Shown in pieces: positions 25,729-34,497 of a stretch of 64,000 nt of DNA. The notes beneath the pieces are model-generated. The model made no database searches and was not told the origin of the DNA. It was given only the letters and a program-made list of their open reading frames with translations. Each line of letters begins with the position of its first letter. Positions within the stretch are counted from its first letter, which is position 1. The stretch comes from Streptomyces tropicalis (GTDB lineage: Bacteria > Actinomycetota > Actinomycetes > Streptomycetales > Streptomycetaceae). The stretch is from NCBI RefSeq assembly GCF_029269835.1, contig NZ_JARJBB010000010.1, positions 170,123 to 234,122 on the forward strand, in the 5' to 3' direction. The position numbers and the translations under genes are program-made.

Positions 25729-26523
25729 GTGCGCGCCTCCCTGATCCAGATCGCCGTAGACAAGGGCGAATCGGTCGAAGTGCGGCGGCTGCGCGTGGCC
25801 GCGCTGGTCCGGGAGCAGGCCGGGGCCGACCTCGTCGTGCTGCCGGAGCTGTGGACGACCGGTGCCTTCGCCTTCGAGTCCTTCGGGCAGGCGGCCGAGC
25901 CGCTCGACGGGCCCACCCGCGAGGCCATGGCCAAGGCGGCGGCCGACGCGGGCGTGTGGCTGCACGCGGGCTCGATCCCGGAGCGCGACCCCGACGGCAC
26001 GCTGTACAACACCTCCCTCCTGCTCGATCCGTCCGGCGGGCTCGCCGCCGTCTACCGCAAGATCCACCGCTTCGGCTTCGACCGCGGCGAGGCCGTGATG
26101 ATGGGCGCGGGCGGCGACCTGGTGACGGCCCGGGTGCCGTGGACGACCCTGGGCCTGGCCACCTGCTACGACCTCCGCTTCCCCGAACTCTTCCGCGGAC
26201 TCGTCGACGCCGGCGCCGAGACCCTCGTGATCCCGGCCGGCTGGCCCGAGCGGCGCCGCGCCCACTGGACCCTGCTGGCCCGCGCCCGTGCCGTGGAGAA
26301 CCAGGCGTTCGTCCTCGCCTGCGGAACGGCCGGGACCCACGCGGGGGTTCCGCAGGCCGGTCACTCGATCGTGGTCGACCCCTGGGGCGAGGTCCTGGCC
26401 GAGGCGGGCCCCGGCGAGGAGGTCCTCACGGTGGACCTCGATCCGGCCCGCGTCGCGGAGACCCGCGAGCAGTTCCCGGCCCTGAAGGACCGGGTGCTGG
26501 GGCTGGAGCCGCCGCGCCGCTGA
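25729..26523 (+). CDS. carbon-nitrogen hydrolase (nitrilase superfamily, omega-amidase-like)
   Basis: The 264-residue protein has the nitrilase catalytic triad: E40 in VVLPELW, K111 in YRKIHRFGFDRGE and C146 in LATCYDLRFPELF. The length and the RFPELFR motif are closest to the Nit2/omega-amidase branch, which hydrolyses 2-oxoglutaramate or 2-oxosuccinamate, but other amides are possible. The GTG at 25729 gives the family N-terminus (VRASLIQIAV); an in-frame GTG at 25678 would add an unconserved 17 residues. The gene diverges from the MDMPI-like gene. Confidence 0.87.
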   Translation: MRASLIQIAVDKGESVEVRRLRVAALVREQAGADLVVLPELWTTGAFAFESFGQAAEPLDGPTREAMAKAAADAGVWLHAGSIPERDPDGTLYNTSLLLDPSGGLAAVYRKIHRFGFDRGEAVMMGAGGDLVTARVPWTTLGLATCYDLRFPELFRGLVDAGAETLVIPAGWPERRRAHWTLLARARAVENQAFVLACGTAGTHAGVPQAGHSIVVDPWGEVLAEAGPGEEVLTVDLDPARVAETREQFPALKDRVLGLEPPRR

Positions 26524-26554
26524 GCCCCCCGGGCCCCTGTCCCCCGTCCCGGGG

Positions 26555-27370
26555 TCATCCGGTCAGACGCCGGGTCAGCTCCTCCAGGCGCGCGCGGGCT
26601 TCGGGGTCGTACGCCTGCTCGTGGGCGCGTGCCTCGGTGAAGCGGTCGAAGTAGCGGCCCGTGGTGGTGGCGAGTTCCGGGTCGAGGAGCAGGCGCACCG
26701 TGGGCCGGACGCCCTCCCCGGTGCCGGTGACGGGGGTGAAGCCGTACGCCCGGACGCCGGGGGTGTCCATCAGGTGGGCCGGGTGGAGGGCGTTCACGGT
26801 GACGCCGGTGCCCCGCAGCTCGTCGGCGAGGTCGAAGGTCGCCATGATCATGGCCAGCTTGCTCCGGCAGTAGGCACGCAGGCCCTCGTAGTCGTGCTCC
26901 AGCATGACGTCGTCGAAGTCCACGGCCTCCTGCCCCATCGAGGCGACGTTGACGACCCGGGCGGGCGCCGAGGCGGTGAGCAGGGGCAGCAGGCCGCGGG
27001 TGAGGGCGTACGGCGCGAGGTGGTTCACGGCGAAGCGGAGTTCGTGGCCCTGGCGGCTCACCTCCCGCTTCAGCGGTTCGGCGCCGCCGCCCGCCACCGC
27101 GTTGTTGACCAGGCCGTCCAGCCGCGGCTCCGCCGCCCGGATCCGGTCCGCCATCGCGTGCACCTGGTCCAGGTCGGACAGGTCGGCGAGGTAGGTGCGG
27201 ACCTCGGTGCCGGGGGCGGCGCAGGCCCGGGCCTCGGCGGCCACGGCCTCCAGACGGGCGCGGTCCCGGCCGTGCAGGAGGACCGTGCCGCCGCGCGGGG
27301 CCAGGTCGAGGGCGAGCGCACGGCCCATGCCCTGGGTGGCGCCGGTGATCAGGGTGCTGCGAGGGGTCAT
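26555..27370 (-). CDS. short-chain dehydrogenase/reductase
   Basis: The 271-residue SDR starts at the ATG at 27370. It has the nucleotide loop TGATQGMG (9-16), the NNAVAGG segment near 89, catalytic Ser144 in NVASMG and Tyr167/Lys171 in AYCRSKLAM. The adenine-pocket HGRDR after beta-2 suggests NADP(H) preference. The long substrate loop and the KRE/NHLAPYALTRGLLPLL region resemble retinol dehydrogenase-like SDRs. Substrate unknown. It stands alone, convergent with the nitrilase gene. Confidence 0.85.
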   Translation of the reverse strand: MTPRSTLITGATQGMGRALALDLAPRGGTVLLHGRDRARLEAVAAEARACAAPGTEVRTYLADLSDLDQVHAMADRIRAAEPRLDGLVNNAVAGGGAEPLKREVSRQGHELRFAVNHLAPYALTRGLLPLLTASAPARVVNVASMGQEAVDFDDVMLEHDYEGLRAYCRSKLAMIMATFDLADELRGTGVTVNALHPAHLMDTPGVRAYGFTPVTGTGEGVRPTVRLLLDPELATTTGRYFDRFTEARAHEQAYDPEARARLEELTRRLTG

Positions 27371-27530
27371 GCCGGCCACTGTGGCACCGGCCGGCCGGGG
27401 GTGGGGAGGTACGGCCGGGCCTGGTGTCGCCACCACCGGCCTCCGGCCGGGCCCGGCGGACGGGCCCGCGGCACCGGACTCCCGTCGCCCGCCGGTCCTC
27501 CGGGCGACGACAGGAGTCCGGCGGCACGGC

Positions 27531-28025
27531 CTAGTCCTCGTCCCGCTCCTTCTCCGCCAGGTGGATGACGCACACCGCGACCGCGATCAGCAGCGCGGGG
27601 TCCGCGTCCTCGCGGACGACGTCGACGCCGTAGGTCTCCACCACGCTCAGCCAGCGGCGTGAGATCACCGCCAGCAGTTCGCCGTCGTACTCCACGGCGA
27701 ACTCGCGGTCCAGGATCTTGCCGCTGACGTCCAGCTCGGTGCCGTCGACCAGGGTCACCCGGTAGTGGTTGCGCAGCAGCGACAGCCGCTTGCGCCGGAT
27801 CTTCGCCAGAACCTCCCCGGCCCGCTCGATCACCATGGTGTCGCGCAGGGCGAACATCTTCTGGTGGATGTCGATCAGGATCCGGCCGTGGGTGTCCTTC
27901 AGCTCGAAGGTGTCCCGCAGCCGCATCGCCTTGCCGTCGACGAGGAAGACCTTGTTGCCCTGCTCGTCCTCGATCCAGTAGTCGTCACCGATGCCGAGGA
28001 TCCGGTCGCGTACGAGGAATCTCAT
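27531..28025 (-). CDS. LURP-one-related (Tubby-like fold) protein
   Basis: The 164-residue protein reads as a beta-rich LURP-one/phospholipid-scramblase-like domain: MRFLVRDRILGIGDDYWIED, the alternating strands KMFALRDTMVIE and LAKIRRKRLSLLRNHYRVTL, and a C-terminal hydrophobic helix VDPALLIAVAVCVIHLAEKE-like segment ending EKERDED. Such proteins are widespread in actinobacteria without a known role. I chose the ATG at 28025 because the longer open frame runs into the promoter region shared with the divergent NHL gene. Confidence 0.8.
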   Translation of the reverse strand: MRFLVRDRILGIGDDYWIEDEQGNKVFLVDGKAMRLRDTFELKDTHGRILIDIHQKMFALRDTMVIERAGEVLAKIRRKRLSLLRNHYRVTLVDGTELDVSGKILDREFAVEYDGELLAVISRRWLSVVETYGVDVVREDADPALLIAVAVCVIHLAEKERDED

Positions 28026-28143
28026 GCCTTCACCGCTTCCCCGGCGACCGGCAGGAAACGCCGGAGGTAGGCCGGGGGACTGAGACCGCCGGGAGCGTGC
28101 GGCCGCCGCGCGCCCCGTCGGGGCCGGGTGGCACCCTTGATCC

Positions 28144-29973
28144 ATGAGCGACAAGTCCCCCGCGCCCGCCCCCCGCCGAGCCCGTGTCCGTGCTCCCGAG
28201 CTGATCGGCGAGGGCGGCTGGCTGAACACGGGTGGCAGGAATCTGACGCTCGCGGATCTGCGAGGCAAGTGCGTTGTCGTCGATTTCTGGACCTTCTGCT
28301 GCATCAACTGCCTGCACGTCCTCGACGAGCTGCGGGAGCTGGAGGAGAAGCACCGGGACACGGTGGTGGTCGTCGGGGTGCACTCGCCGAAGTTCGCGCA
28401 CGAGGCGGAGCACCGGGCGGTGGTGGACGCCGTGGAGCGCTACGGCGTGGAGCACCCCGTGCTGGACGATCCGGAGCTCGCCACCTGGAAGCAGTACGCG
28501 GTGCGCGCGTGGCCGACGCTGGTGGTGATCGATCCGGAGGGGTACGTCGTCGCCCAGCACGCCGGTGAGGGGCATGCGCACGCCATCGAGCGGCTGGTGG
28601 AGGAGCTGGAGTCCGAGCACGCGGCGAAGGGCACCCTGGCGCGCGGTGACGGGCCGTACGTCCCGCCGGAGCCGGAGCCGACGGTGCTGCGCTTCCCCGG
28701 CAAGGCGCTGGGACTGCCGGGCGGGCACTTCCTGGTGAGCGACACGACCCGGCACCAGCTGGTGGAGCTGGCGGAGGACGGGGAGACGGTCGTCCGGCGG
28801 ATCGGCTCGGGGGCGCGCGGGTTCGCCGACGGAGACGCGGCGGGCGCGACGTTCAGCGAGCCGCAGGGGCTGGCGCTGCTCGACGACGGGTCCGTGGCCG
28901 TCGCCGACACCGTGAACCACGCGCTGCGCCGCTTCGACCCGGCCTCGGGCGAGGTCACGACGCTCGCCGGGACCGGGCGGCAGTGGTGGCAGGGGTCCCC
29001 GACGGCAGGGCCGGCCCGCGAGGTCGACCTGTCCTCGCCGTGGGACGTGGCCTGGTGGCGGGGCCGGGTGTGGATCGCCATGGCGGGCGTGCACCAGCTG
29101 TGGGCGTACGACCCGGCCGACGGGACCGTCTCCGTCACGGCCGGCACGACGAACGAAGGGCTCGTGGACGGGCCGGGCGAACAAGCGTGGTTCGCGCAGC
29201 CGTCCGGTCTCGCGGCGACGGGGGACCGGCTGTGGATCGCCGACTCCGAGACGTCGGCGCTGCGCTGGGTGGAGCCGGACGGTTCCGTGCACACCGCGGT
29301 CGGCACCGGCCTGTTCGACTTCGGGCACCGGGACGGTGCGGCCGGTCAGGCCCTGCTCCAGCATCCGCTGGGCGTGACGGCGCTGCCGGACGGGTCGGTC
29401 GCGGTCAGCGACACGTACAACCACGCCCTGCGCCGCTACGACCCGGCGACCGGCGAGGTGACGACCCTGGCCACCGATCTGCGTGAGCCCAGTGACGCGG
29501 TGACGGCCGGGGACGACATCGTGGTGGTGGAGTCGGCGCGGCACCGGCTGACGCGGCTGCGGCTGCCCGAGGAGGCGGTCCGGGTCGCGTCGGTGGCGCA
29601 CCGCACGCAGCGGGCGGCCACCGAGGTCGCGCCGGGCACGCTGCGCCTGGACGTGATCTTCCAGGCGCCGGCGGGCCAGAAGCTGGACACCCGGTACGGG
29701 CCGTCCACCCGGCTGCTCGTCTCCTCGACGCCGCCCGGGCTGCTGCTGGGCGGAGCGGGCGCGGGCACCGATCTGTCGCGGGCGCTGGAACTCGATCCGG
29801 CCGTGTCCGAGGGCGTCCTGCACGTCTCGGCGATGGCCGCCTCGTGCGACGACGACCCGGCCAACGAGTACCCGGCCTGCCATGTGCACCAGCAGGACTG
29901 GGGTGTCCCGGTCCGGCTGTCCGGGTCCGGTGCGAACCGGCTGCCGCTGGTGCTGGCGGGCATGGACGCCTGA
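28144..29973 (+). CDS. thioredoxin-fold / NHL-repeat protein (NHLRC2-like)
   Basis: The 609-residue protein combines an N-terminal thioredoxin-like domain (about 20-160) with C53-I-N-C56 as redox motif in WTFCCINCLHVLDEL, a set of NHL beta-propeller repeats (about 170-480; repeated patterns LLDDGSVAVADTVNHALRRF and ALPDGSVAVSDTYNHALRRY) and a C-terminal beta domain with a DDDPANEYPACHVHQQDW segment. The architecture matches NHLRC2. There is no signal peptide, so it should act in the cytoplasm. Its precise function in bacteria is not known. Confidence 0.88.
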   Translation: MSDKSPAPAPRRARVRAPELIGEGGWLNTGGRNLTLADLRGKCVVVDFWTFCCINCLHVLDELRELEEKHRDTVVVVGVHSPKFAHEAEHRAVVDAVERYGVEHPVLDDPELATWKQYAVRAWPTLVVIDPEGYVVAQHAGEGHAHAIERLVEELESEHAAKGTLARGDGPYVPPEPEPTVLRFPGKALGLPGGHFLVSDTTRHQLVELAEDGETVVRRIGSGARGFADGDAAGATFSEPQGLALLDDGSVAVADTVNHALRRFDPASGEVTTLAGTGRQWWQGSPTAGPAREVDLSSPWDVAWWRGRVWIAMAGVHQLWAYDPADGTVSVTAGTTNEGLVDGPGEQAWFAQPSGLAATGDRLWIADSETSALRWVEPDGSVHTAVGTGLFDFGHRDGAAGQALLQHPLGVTALPDGSVAVSDTYNHALRRYDPATGEVTTLATDLREPSDAVTAGDDIVVVESARHRLTRLRLPEEAVRVASVAHRTQRAATEVAPGTLRLDVIFQAPAGQKLDTRYGPSTRLLVSSTPPGLLLGGAGAGTDLSRALELDPAVSEGVLHVSAMAASCDDDPANEYPACHVHQQDWGVPVRLSGSGANRLPLVLAGMDA

Positions 29974-30005
29974 CCGCGCGGCCGCCCGGCCGGGGGTGCC
30001 GGGGA

Positions 30006-30037
30006 CCGGGCACCGGGTGAGTGACTCCGGTGCCCGG
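30006..30037. terminator. hairpin between NHL gene and DUF6458 gene
   Basis: CCGGGCACCGG (30006-30016) and CCGGTGCCCGG (30027-30037) form an 11-bp stem between two convergent genes. Confidence 0.6.
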
Positions 30038-30069
30038 GCTGCGGGGCCCGGCGGCGCTGCGGGTGTCGG

Positions 30070-30315
30070 TCAGACGCCGTAGCCGTCGGTGTAGCCGTCG
30101 CGGGGGTGGTGGCGCTCCTCCTCCACGACCGTCGCCGGCGGCACCATCACGCGGCGGCGCCGGGCGATGCTGCTGAACGTCGCGACGCCGATCAGACCGA
30201 CGATCATGAAGATGATGCCGACCAGGTCGAGATTGACGCCCTGCATGTGCCAGTCGGTCGCGAACGTGAGAATGGCTCCCAGGGCGATGAGGATGATGCA
30301 GCCGCCGAGGCCCAT
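30070..30315 (-). CDS. small two-helix membrane protein (DUF6458 type)
   Basis: The 81-residue protein has two hydrophobic helices (GCIILIALGAILTFATDW and LDLVGIIFMIVGLIGVATF) joined by a short loop with HMQGVNLD, then a basic RRRR stretch and a polar tail rich in charged residues. This is the pattern of the small DUF6458 family common in streptomycetes, whose function is unknown. A GGGAGG ribosome site precedes the ATG. Confidence 0.8.
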   Translation of the reverse strand: MGLGGCIILIALGAILTFATDWHMQGVNLDLVGIIFMIVGLIGVATFSSIARRRRVMVPPATVVEEERHHPRDGYTDGYGV

Positions 30316-30447
30316 GAGTGTCGCCTCCCTGTCCGGTGTCGGGTCCGGTGGTTCCGGTCTGTTCCGGTCCCTTCCGGTGAACTCCGGGTACCCGCACTTC
30401 CGGTGGGCATGCGGCTGCGACCGCTTGTGGACCCCGGCGGTCCGCCC

Positions 30448-31746
30448 TCAGTCCTCCAGGAACGCCACCAGCGCGTTGGCCAGCAGGAACGGGTCGTTCG
30501 CGGCGCACAGTTCGCGGGCGCTGTGCATCGACAGGATCGCCACGCCGATGTCGACGGTGCGGATGCCGTGCCGGGCCGCGGTGATCGGGCCGATGGTGGT
30601 GCCGCACGGCATGGAGTTGTTGGAGACGAAGGACTGGAAGGGAACGCCGGCCTTCTCGCAGGCGGCCGCCCAGACGGCGCGGCCCGAACCGTCGGTGGCG
30701 TAGCGGTTGTTGACGTTGACCTTGAGGATGGGTCCGCCGCCGGCCCGCGGGTGGTGCGTGGGGTCGTGCCGCTCCGCGTAGTTGGGGTGGACGGCGTGGC
30801 CGGTGTCGGAGGACAGGCAGACGGTCCCGGCGAAGGCGCGGGCCCGGTCCTCGTACGATCCGCCGCGCGCGAACACGGAGCGCTCCAGCACGTTTCCGAG
30901 CAGGGGCCCGTCCGCACCGGTGTCGGACTGGGAGCCGTTCTCCTCGTGGTCGAAGGCGGCCAGCACCGGGATGGAGGTCGGGGCCTGCCCGGAGGTCGCG
31001 GCGGCGGCGAGGGCCGCGGTGCCGGCGTGCACGGAGAGCAGGTTGTCCATGCGCGGCCCGGCGAGCAGTTCGCGGTCGCGGCCGAGGTAGGCGGGCGGCT
31101 CGACCGAGTGCACCATGAGGTCCCAGCCGGCCACCTCGCCGGCGGGGAGGCCGGCCTCCTCCTCCAGGAAGGAGATGAGGTCGCCCTCGTCGACGTCGCT
31201 TCCGAGTCCCCACACGGGCTGGAGGTGCCGCTGCTTGTCGAGCTTGAGGCCCTCGGAGGACACCGAGCGGTCGAGGTGGATGGCCAGTTGCGGGACGCGC
31301 AGCAGCGGCCGGTCGACGTCGACCAGCCGGGTCGAGCCGTCGCGCAGGGTCAGCCGGCCGGCCAGGCCCAGGTCGCGGTCGAGCCAGGAGTTCATCAGCG
31401 GCCCGCCGTAGATCTCCACGGCGACCTGGCGCCAGCCGTGCGCGCCGAGGTCGGGCTGCGGCTTCACGCGCAGGGTGGGGGAGTCGGTGTGTGCGCCGAC
31501 GATCCGGAAGGGCGTGTGCGGGGCTGCGCCCTCGGGCACGTACCAGGCCACGATCGCTCCGCCGCGCAGCACGTACTTGCCGCCGGCGGTGCCGTCCCAG
31601 GCGTCCGTCTCGGCGACCTGGCGGAAGCCGGCCTTCTCCAGCCGCTCGGCGGCGTTCGCCACGGCGTGGTACGGCGACGGGCTCGCCGCCAGGAAGGACA
31701 TGAGGTCGTCGGTGTGGCCGCGGTCGAAGCACTGGCTTGCACTCAT
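30448..31746 (-). CDS. M18 family aminopeptidase
   Basis: The 432-residue enzyme matches the M18 (aspartyl aminopeptidase/ApeB) family: FRIVGAHTDSPTLRVKP near residue 85 with the first zinc histidine, DHEENGSQSDTGADGP near 265 with the glutamates, and SSDTGHAVHPNYAERHDP near 315 with further ligands. It forms a large dodecameric zinc peptidase that removes N-terminal residues in the cytoplasm. N-terminal MSASQCFDRGHTDDLMSFLA is typical. The gene follows a fadE-type gene on the same strand but is separated from it by a terminator. Confidence 0.92.
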   Translation of the reverse strand: MSASQCFDRGHTDDLMSFLAASPSPYHAVANAAERLEKAGFRQVAETDAWDGTAGGKYVLRGGAIVAWYVPEGAAPHTPFRIVGAHTDSPTLRVKPQPDLGAHGWRQVAVEIYGGPLMNSWLDRDLGLAGRLTLRDGSTRLVDVDRPLLRVPQLAIHLDRSVSSEGLKLDKQRHLQPVWGLGSDVDEGDLISFLEEEAGLPAGEVAGWDLMVHSVEPPAYLGRDRELLAGPRMDNLLSVHAGTAALAAAATSGQAPTSIPVLAAFDHEENGSQSDTGADGPLLGNVLERSVFARGGSYEDRARAFAGTVCLSSDTGHAVHPNYAERHDPTHHPRAGGGPILKVNVNNRYATDGSGRAVWAAACEKAGVPFQSFVSNNSMPCGTTIGPITAARHGIRTVDIGVAILSMHSARELCAANDPFLLANALVAFLED

Positions 31747-31766
31747 GGGTTCACCTTAACGACGGG

Positions 31767-31803
31767 CGAGGGCCCGCTCCCGGTGATCGGGAACGGGCCC
31801 TCG
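31767..31803 (-). terminator. terminator after the acyl-CoA dehydrogenase gene
   Basis: CGAGGGCCCG and CGGGCCCTCG flank an inner TCCCG/CGGGA stem, giving a long hairpin between the minus-strand stop at 31901 and the aminopeptidase start. Confidence 0.7.
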
Positions 31804-31900
31804 TGGAGGCGGTGTGGAGTTTCCGGGGGTCCCGGGGGGTCGTCCGCGCCCGCCGTCCGGATTGTTCCGGGGGCGGGGGCGGGCGGCCTTGGGAAAGGTT

Positions 31901-33727
31901 TTAGAAGGCGGCCTCGTCCAGCTCCATCAGGTCGAGGTCGACCGTCTCGGAGATCGTGCGGGCGAGGGTCACGCCCGGCAGGACGTTGGCCGCGAAGAAC
32001 TTCGCCGCCGCGATCTTGCCGGTGTAGAAGGCCTTGTCCCGGCTGGAGGCGGTCTGGAGCTTCTCGGCGGCGATCGCCGCGCCGCGCAGCAGCAGGTAGC
32101 CGACGATCACGTCGCCGGAGGCCAGCAGCAGGCGGGTGGTGTTCAGGCCCACCTTGTAGATGTTCTTGACGTCCTGCTCGGTGGCCGCGAGGTCGGTCAG
32201 CATCAGGCCGACGATGGCCTCCAGCTCGACGGCCGCCTTGGCGAGGTGCTCGCGGGCGCCGGCCAGCTCCTCGCCGCCGGTGCCGAGCGCCAGGAACTTC
32301 TTGATGTCCTCGGCGAGCGAGTTCAGCGCGGCGCCCTGGTTGCGGACGATCTTCCGGAAGAAGTAGTCCTGGCCCTGGATGGCGGTGGTGCCCTCGTACA
32401 GGGTGTCGATCTTGGCGTCGCGGATGTACTGCTCGATCGGGTATTCCTGCAGGAAGCCGGAGCCGCCGAAGGTCTGCAGCGACTGGGCGAGCTGCTCGTA
32501 GCCCTTCTCGGAGCCGTAGCCCTTGACGATGGGCAGGAGCAGGTCGTTCAGCGCGTGCTCGGTGGAGGCGTCCTCGCCGTTCGCCTCCTTGACCGCGATG
32601 GTGTCCTGCACGGACGCGGTCTGGAGGACCAGGGCGCGCATGCCCTCGGCGTACGCCTTCTGCGTCATGAGCGAGCGGCGCACGTCGGGGTGGTGGGTGA
32701 TGGTGACCTTGGGGGCGGTCTTGTCCATGAAGTTCGCCAGGTCGGGACCCTGGACGCGCTCCTTGGCGTACTCCAGCGCGTTGAGGTAGCCGGTGGAGAG
32801 GGTGGAGATCGCCTTCGTGCCGACCATCATGCGGGCGAACTCGATGATGCGGAACATCTGGCGGATGCCGTCGTGCTTGTCGCCGATCAGCCAGCCCTTG
32901 GCCGGGTGGCGGTCGCCGAAGGTCATCTCGCAGGTGTTGGAGGCCTTCAGGCCCATCTTGTGCTCGACGTTGGTGGCGTAGGCGCCGTTGCGCTCGCCCA
33001 GCTCGCCGGTCTCCCAGTCGAACAGGTACTTCGGCACGAGGAAGAGGGACAGGCCCTTGGTGCCGGGGCCGGCGCCCTCGGGGCGGGCGAGGACGTAGTG
33101 GAGGATGTTCTCCTCCATGTCGTGCTCACCGGAGGTGATGAAGCGCTTCACGCCCTCGATGTGCCAGGAGCCGTCCTCCTGCTGGACCGCCTTGGTGCGG
33201 CCGGCGCCGACGTCCGAGCCCGCGTCGGGCTCGGTGAGGACCATGGTCGAGCCCCAGGTCTTCTCGACGGCGATCGAGGCGAGCTTCTTCTGCTCCTCGG
33301 TGCCCTCCTCGAAGAGGATGCGGGCGAACGCCGGGCCGGAGGAGTACATCCACACGGCCGGGTTCGCGCCGAGGACCAGCTCCGCGTACGCCCAGATCAG
33401 GGAGGGGGGAGCGGTGGTGCCGCCGATCTCCTCCGGCAGGCCGAGGCGCCAGTACTCCGAGTCCATGAAGGCCTGGTAGCTCTTCCTGAACGACGCCGGG
33501 ACCGGTGCGGTGTTCGTCTCCGGGTCGAAGACCGGCGGGTTGCGGTCGGCGTCGGCGAAGGACTCCGCCAGCTCGTTCTCCGCGAGGCGGGTCAGCTCCT
33601 CGAGGATGCTCTTGGCGGTCTCGGTGTCCATCTCCCCGAACGGGCCGGTGCCGTACAGCTTGTCGCGGCCGAGGACCTCGAAGAGGTTGAACTCGATGTC
33701 GCGGAGATTGGACTTGTAGTGCCCCAT
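31901..33727 (-). CDS. acyl-CoA dehydrogenase (long, FadE5-like)
   Basis: The 608-residue flavoprotein is longer than the usual about 380 residues and matches the large acyl-CoA dehydrogenase class with an N-terminal AcylCoA_DH_N extension (MGHYKSNLRDIEFNLFEVLG) and an extra C-terminal helical domain. FAD and substrate segments include MVLTEPDAGSDVGAGRTKA and GGSGFLQEYPIEQYIRDAKI; the catalytic base should be the Glu in LYEGTTAIQGQ. It oxidises fatty acyl-CoAs in beta-oxidation. The ATG at 33727 is chosen over an upstream in-frame start. A TTACC-type dyad lies upstream at 33807-33820. Confidence 0.92.
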   Translation of the reverse strand: MGHYKSNLRDIEFNLFEVLGRDKLYGTGPFGEMDTETAKSILEELTRLAENELAESFADADRNPPVFDPETNTAPVPASFRKSYQAFMDSEYWRLGLPEEIGGTTAPPSLIWAYAELVLGANPAVWMYSSGPAFARILFEEGTEEQKKLASIAVEKTWGSTMVLTEPDAGSDVGAGRTKAVQQEDGSWHIEGVKRFITSGEHDMEENILHYVLARPEGAGPGTKGLSLFLVPKYLFDWETGELGERNGAYATNVEHKMGLKASNTCEMTFGDRHPAKGWLIGDKHDGIRQMFRIIEFARMMVGTKAISTLSTGYLNALEYAKERVQGPDLANFMDKTAPKVTITHHPDVRRSLMTQKAYAEGMRALVLQTASVQDTIAVKEANGEDASTEHALNDLLLPIVKGYGSEKGYEQLAQSLQTFGGSGFLQEYPIEQYIRDAKIDTLYEGTTAIQGQDYFFRKIVRNQGAALNSLAEDIKKFLALGTGGEELAGAREHLAKAAVELEAIVGLMLTDLAATEQDVKNIYKVGLNTTRLLLASGDVIVGYLLLRGAAIAAEKLQTASSRDKAFYTGKIAAAKFFAANVLPGVTLARTISETVDLDLMELDEAAF

Positions 33728-33806
33728 GGTGACGGCTCCGTTAGCGCTCGGCGAGGCACTGTCTCCTCGCACCTAGTTCACGTACCAACAAGTAGCTACG
33801 ATGATG

Positions 33807-33820
33807 CTACCCGTCGGTAA
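33807..33820 (-). promoter_or_regulatory. candidate operator upstream of the acyl-CoA dehydrogenase gene
   Basis: Read on the minus strand the site is TTACCGACGGGTAG, a dyad of TTACC and GGTAG around four bases, about 80 bases before the fadE-type start. It resembles the TTAC...GTAA sites of TetR-type fatty-acid regulators. This is inferred from symmetry and context. Confidence 0.35.
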
Positions 33821-33869
33821 TAAGAAGCAACCCCGAGCGGTGCATCTGTGACTCAGTACGCTTGCGGGC

Positions 33870-34343
33870 ATGTACGGCTACGACCAGAACGCGGGCGCTC
33901 AGCAGGGGTACGTCCCGCCGCAGCAGCAGATGCCCGGGGGTGCCGGCGGATACGGGCAGCAGGCGCCCCTGTACCCGGAGCCGTCCCCGCCGTCGCTGGT
34001 CGACGCGGTGCGCGCCTTCACCACGGGCCAGATGCCCGCCGAGGACTTCCAGCAGACCTTCGCCACCTCCAAGGTGTACTGCCCGCGCGGCGACACCCCG
34101 GGGTTCCTGGCGCTGCACAACACCCAGCAGCCGGTGATCCCGATGTTCACCTCGCTGAAGGAGCTGCGCCGCTACGCCGGCAAGGAGTCCAAGTACTTCG
34201 TGATCACCGGCTCCGAGGTGATCGACCTGCTCCCCACCGGCTACGGCTTCGTGCTGGACATGGAGGGGGAGCACCGGATGGTCTTCGACGCGAAGGCGGT
34301 CGAACAGATGGTTGAATTCGCGATGCGCCGCATGTACGGCTAG
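33870..34343 (+). CDS. SseB-family protein
   Basis: The 157-residue protein begins with a Gln/Gly/Pro-rich tail (about 1-40, including QQGYVPPQQQMPGGAGGYG) followed by an SseB N-terminal domain: KVYCPRGDTPGFLALHNTQQ, then PVIPMFTSLKELRRYAG and YFVITGSEVIDLLPTGYGFV. SseB-like domains in actinobacteria have no established biochemical function. The ATG at 33870 follows the divergent acyl-CoA dehydrogenase promoter. A GC hairpin with a T-rich tail ends the transcript. Confidence 0.82.
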   Translation: MYGYDQNAGAQQGYVPPQQQMPGGAGGYGQQAPLYPEPSPPSLVDAVRAFTTGQMPAEDFQQTFATSKVYCPRGDTPGFLALHNTQQPVIPMFTSLKELRRYAGKESKYFVITGSEVIDLLPTGYGFVLDMEGEHRMVFDAKAVEQMVEFAMRRMYG

Positions 34344-34404
34344 ACGTCATTGCTGCGCAGACGGCTGACCGCACCCTGCCGCCGGGCGGTGCCCGGTGCG
34401 AGCG

Positions 34405-34430
34405 AGCCCGGAGGGAATGCCCTCCGGGCT
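34405..34430 (+). terminator. terminator after the SseB-family gene
   Basis: AGCCCGGAGGG, a 4-base AATG loop and its exact complement are followed by TTCGTGTGTT. Confidence 0.75.
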
Positions 34431-34453
34431 TTCGTGTGTTCTGGGTGGCAAGA

Positions 34454-34469
34454 AGTTCAATGCTCAACT
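34454..34469 (+). promoter_or_regulatory. imperfect dyad upstream of the pirin gene
   Basis: AGTTCAATGCTCAACT has matching AGTT/AACT ends and lies 28 bases before the pirin start, in an AT-richer patch. MarR-type regulators often use such sites before pirin genes. The match is weak. Confidence 0.25.
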
Positions 34470-34497
34470 AAAGTGGACGCACAAGGAGGTACTGACC

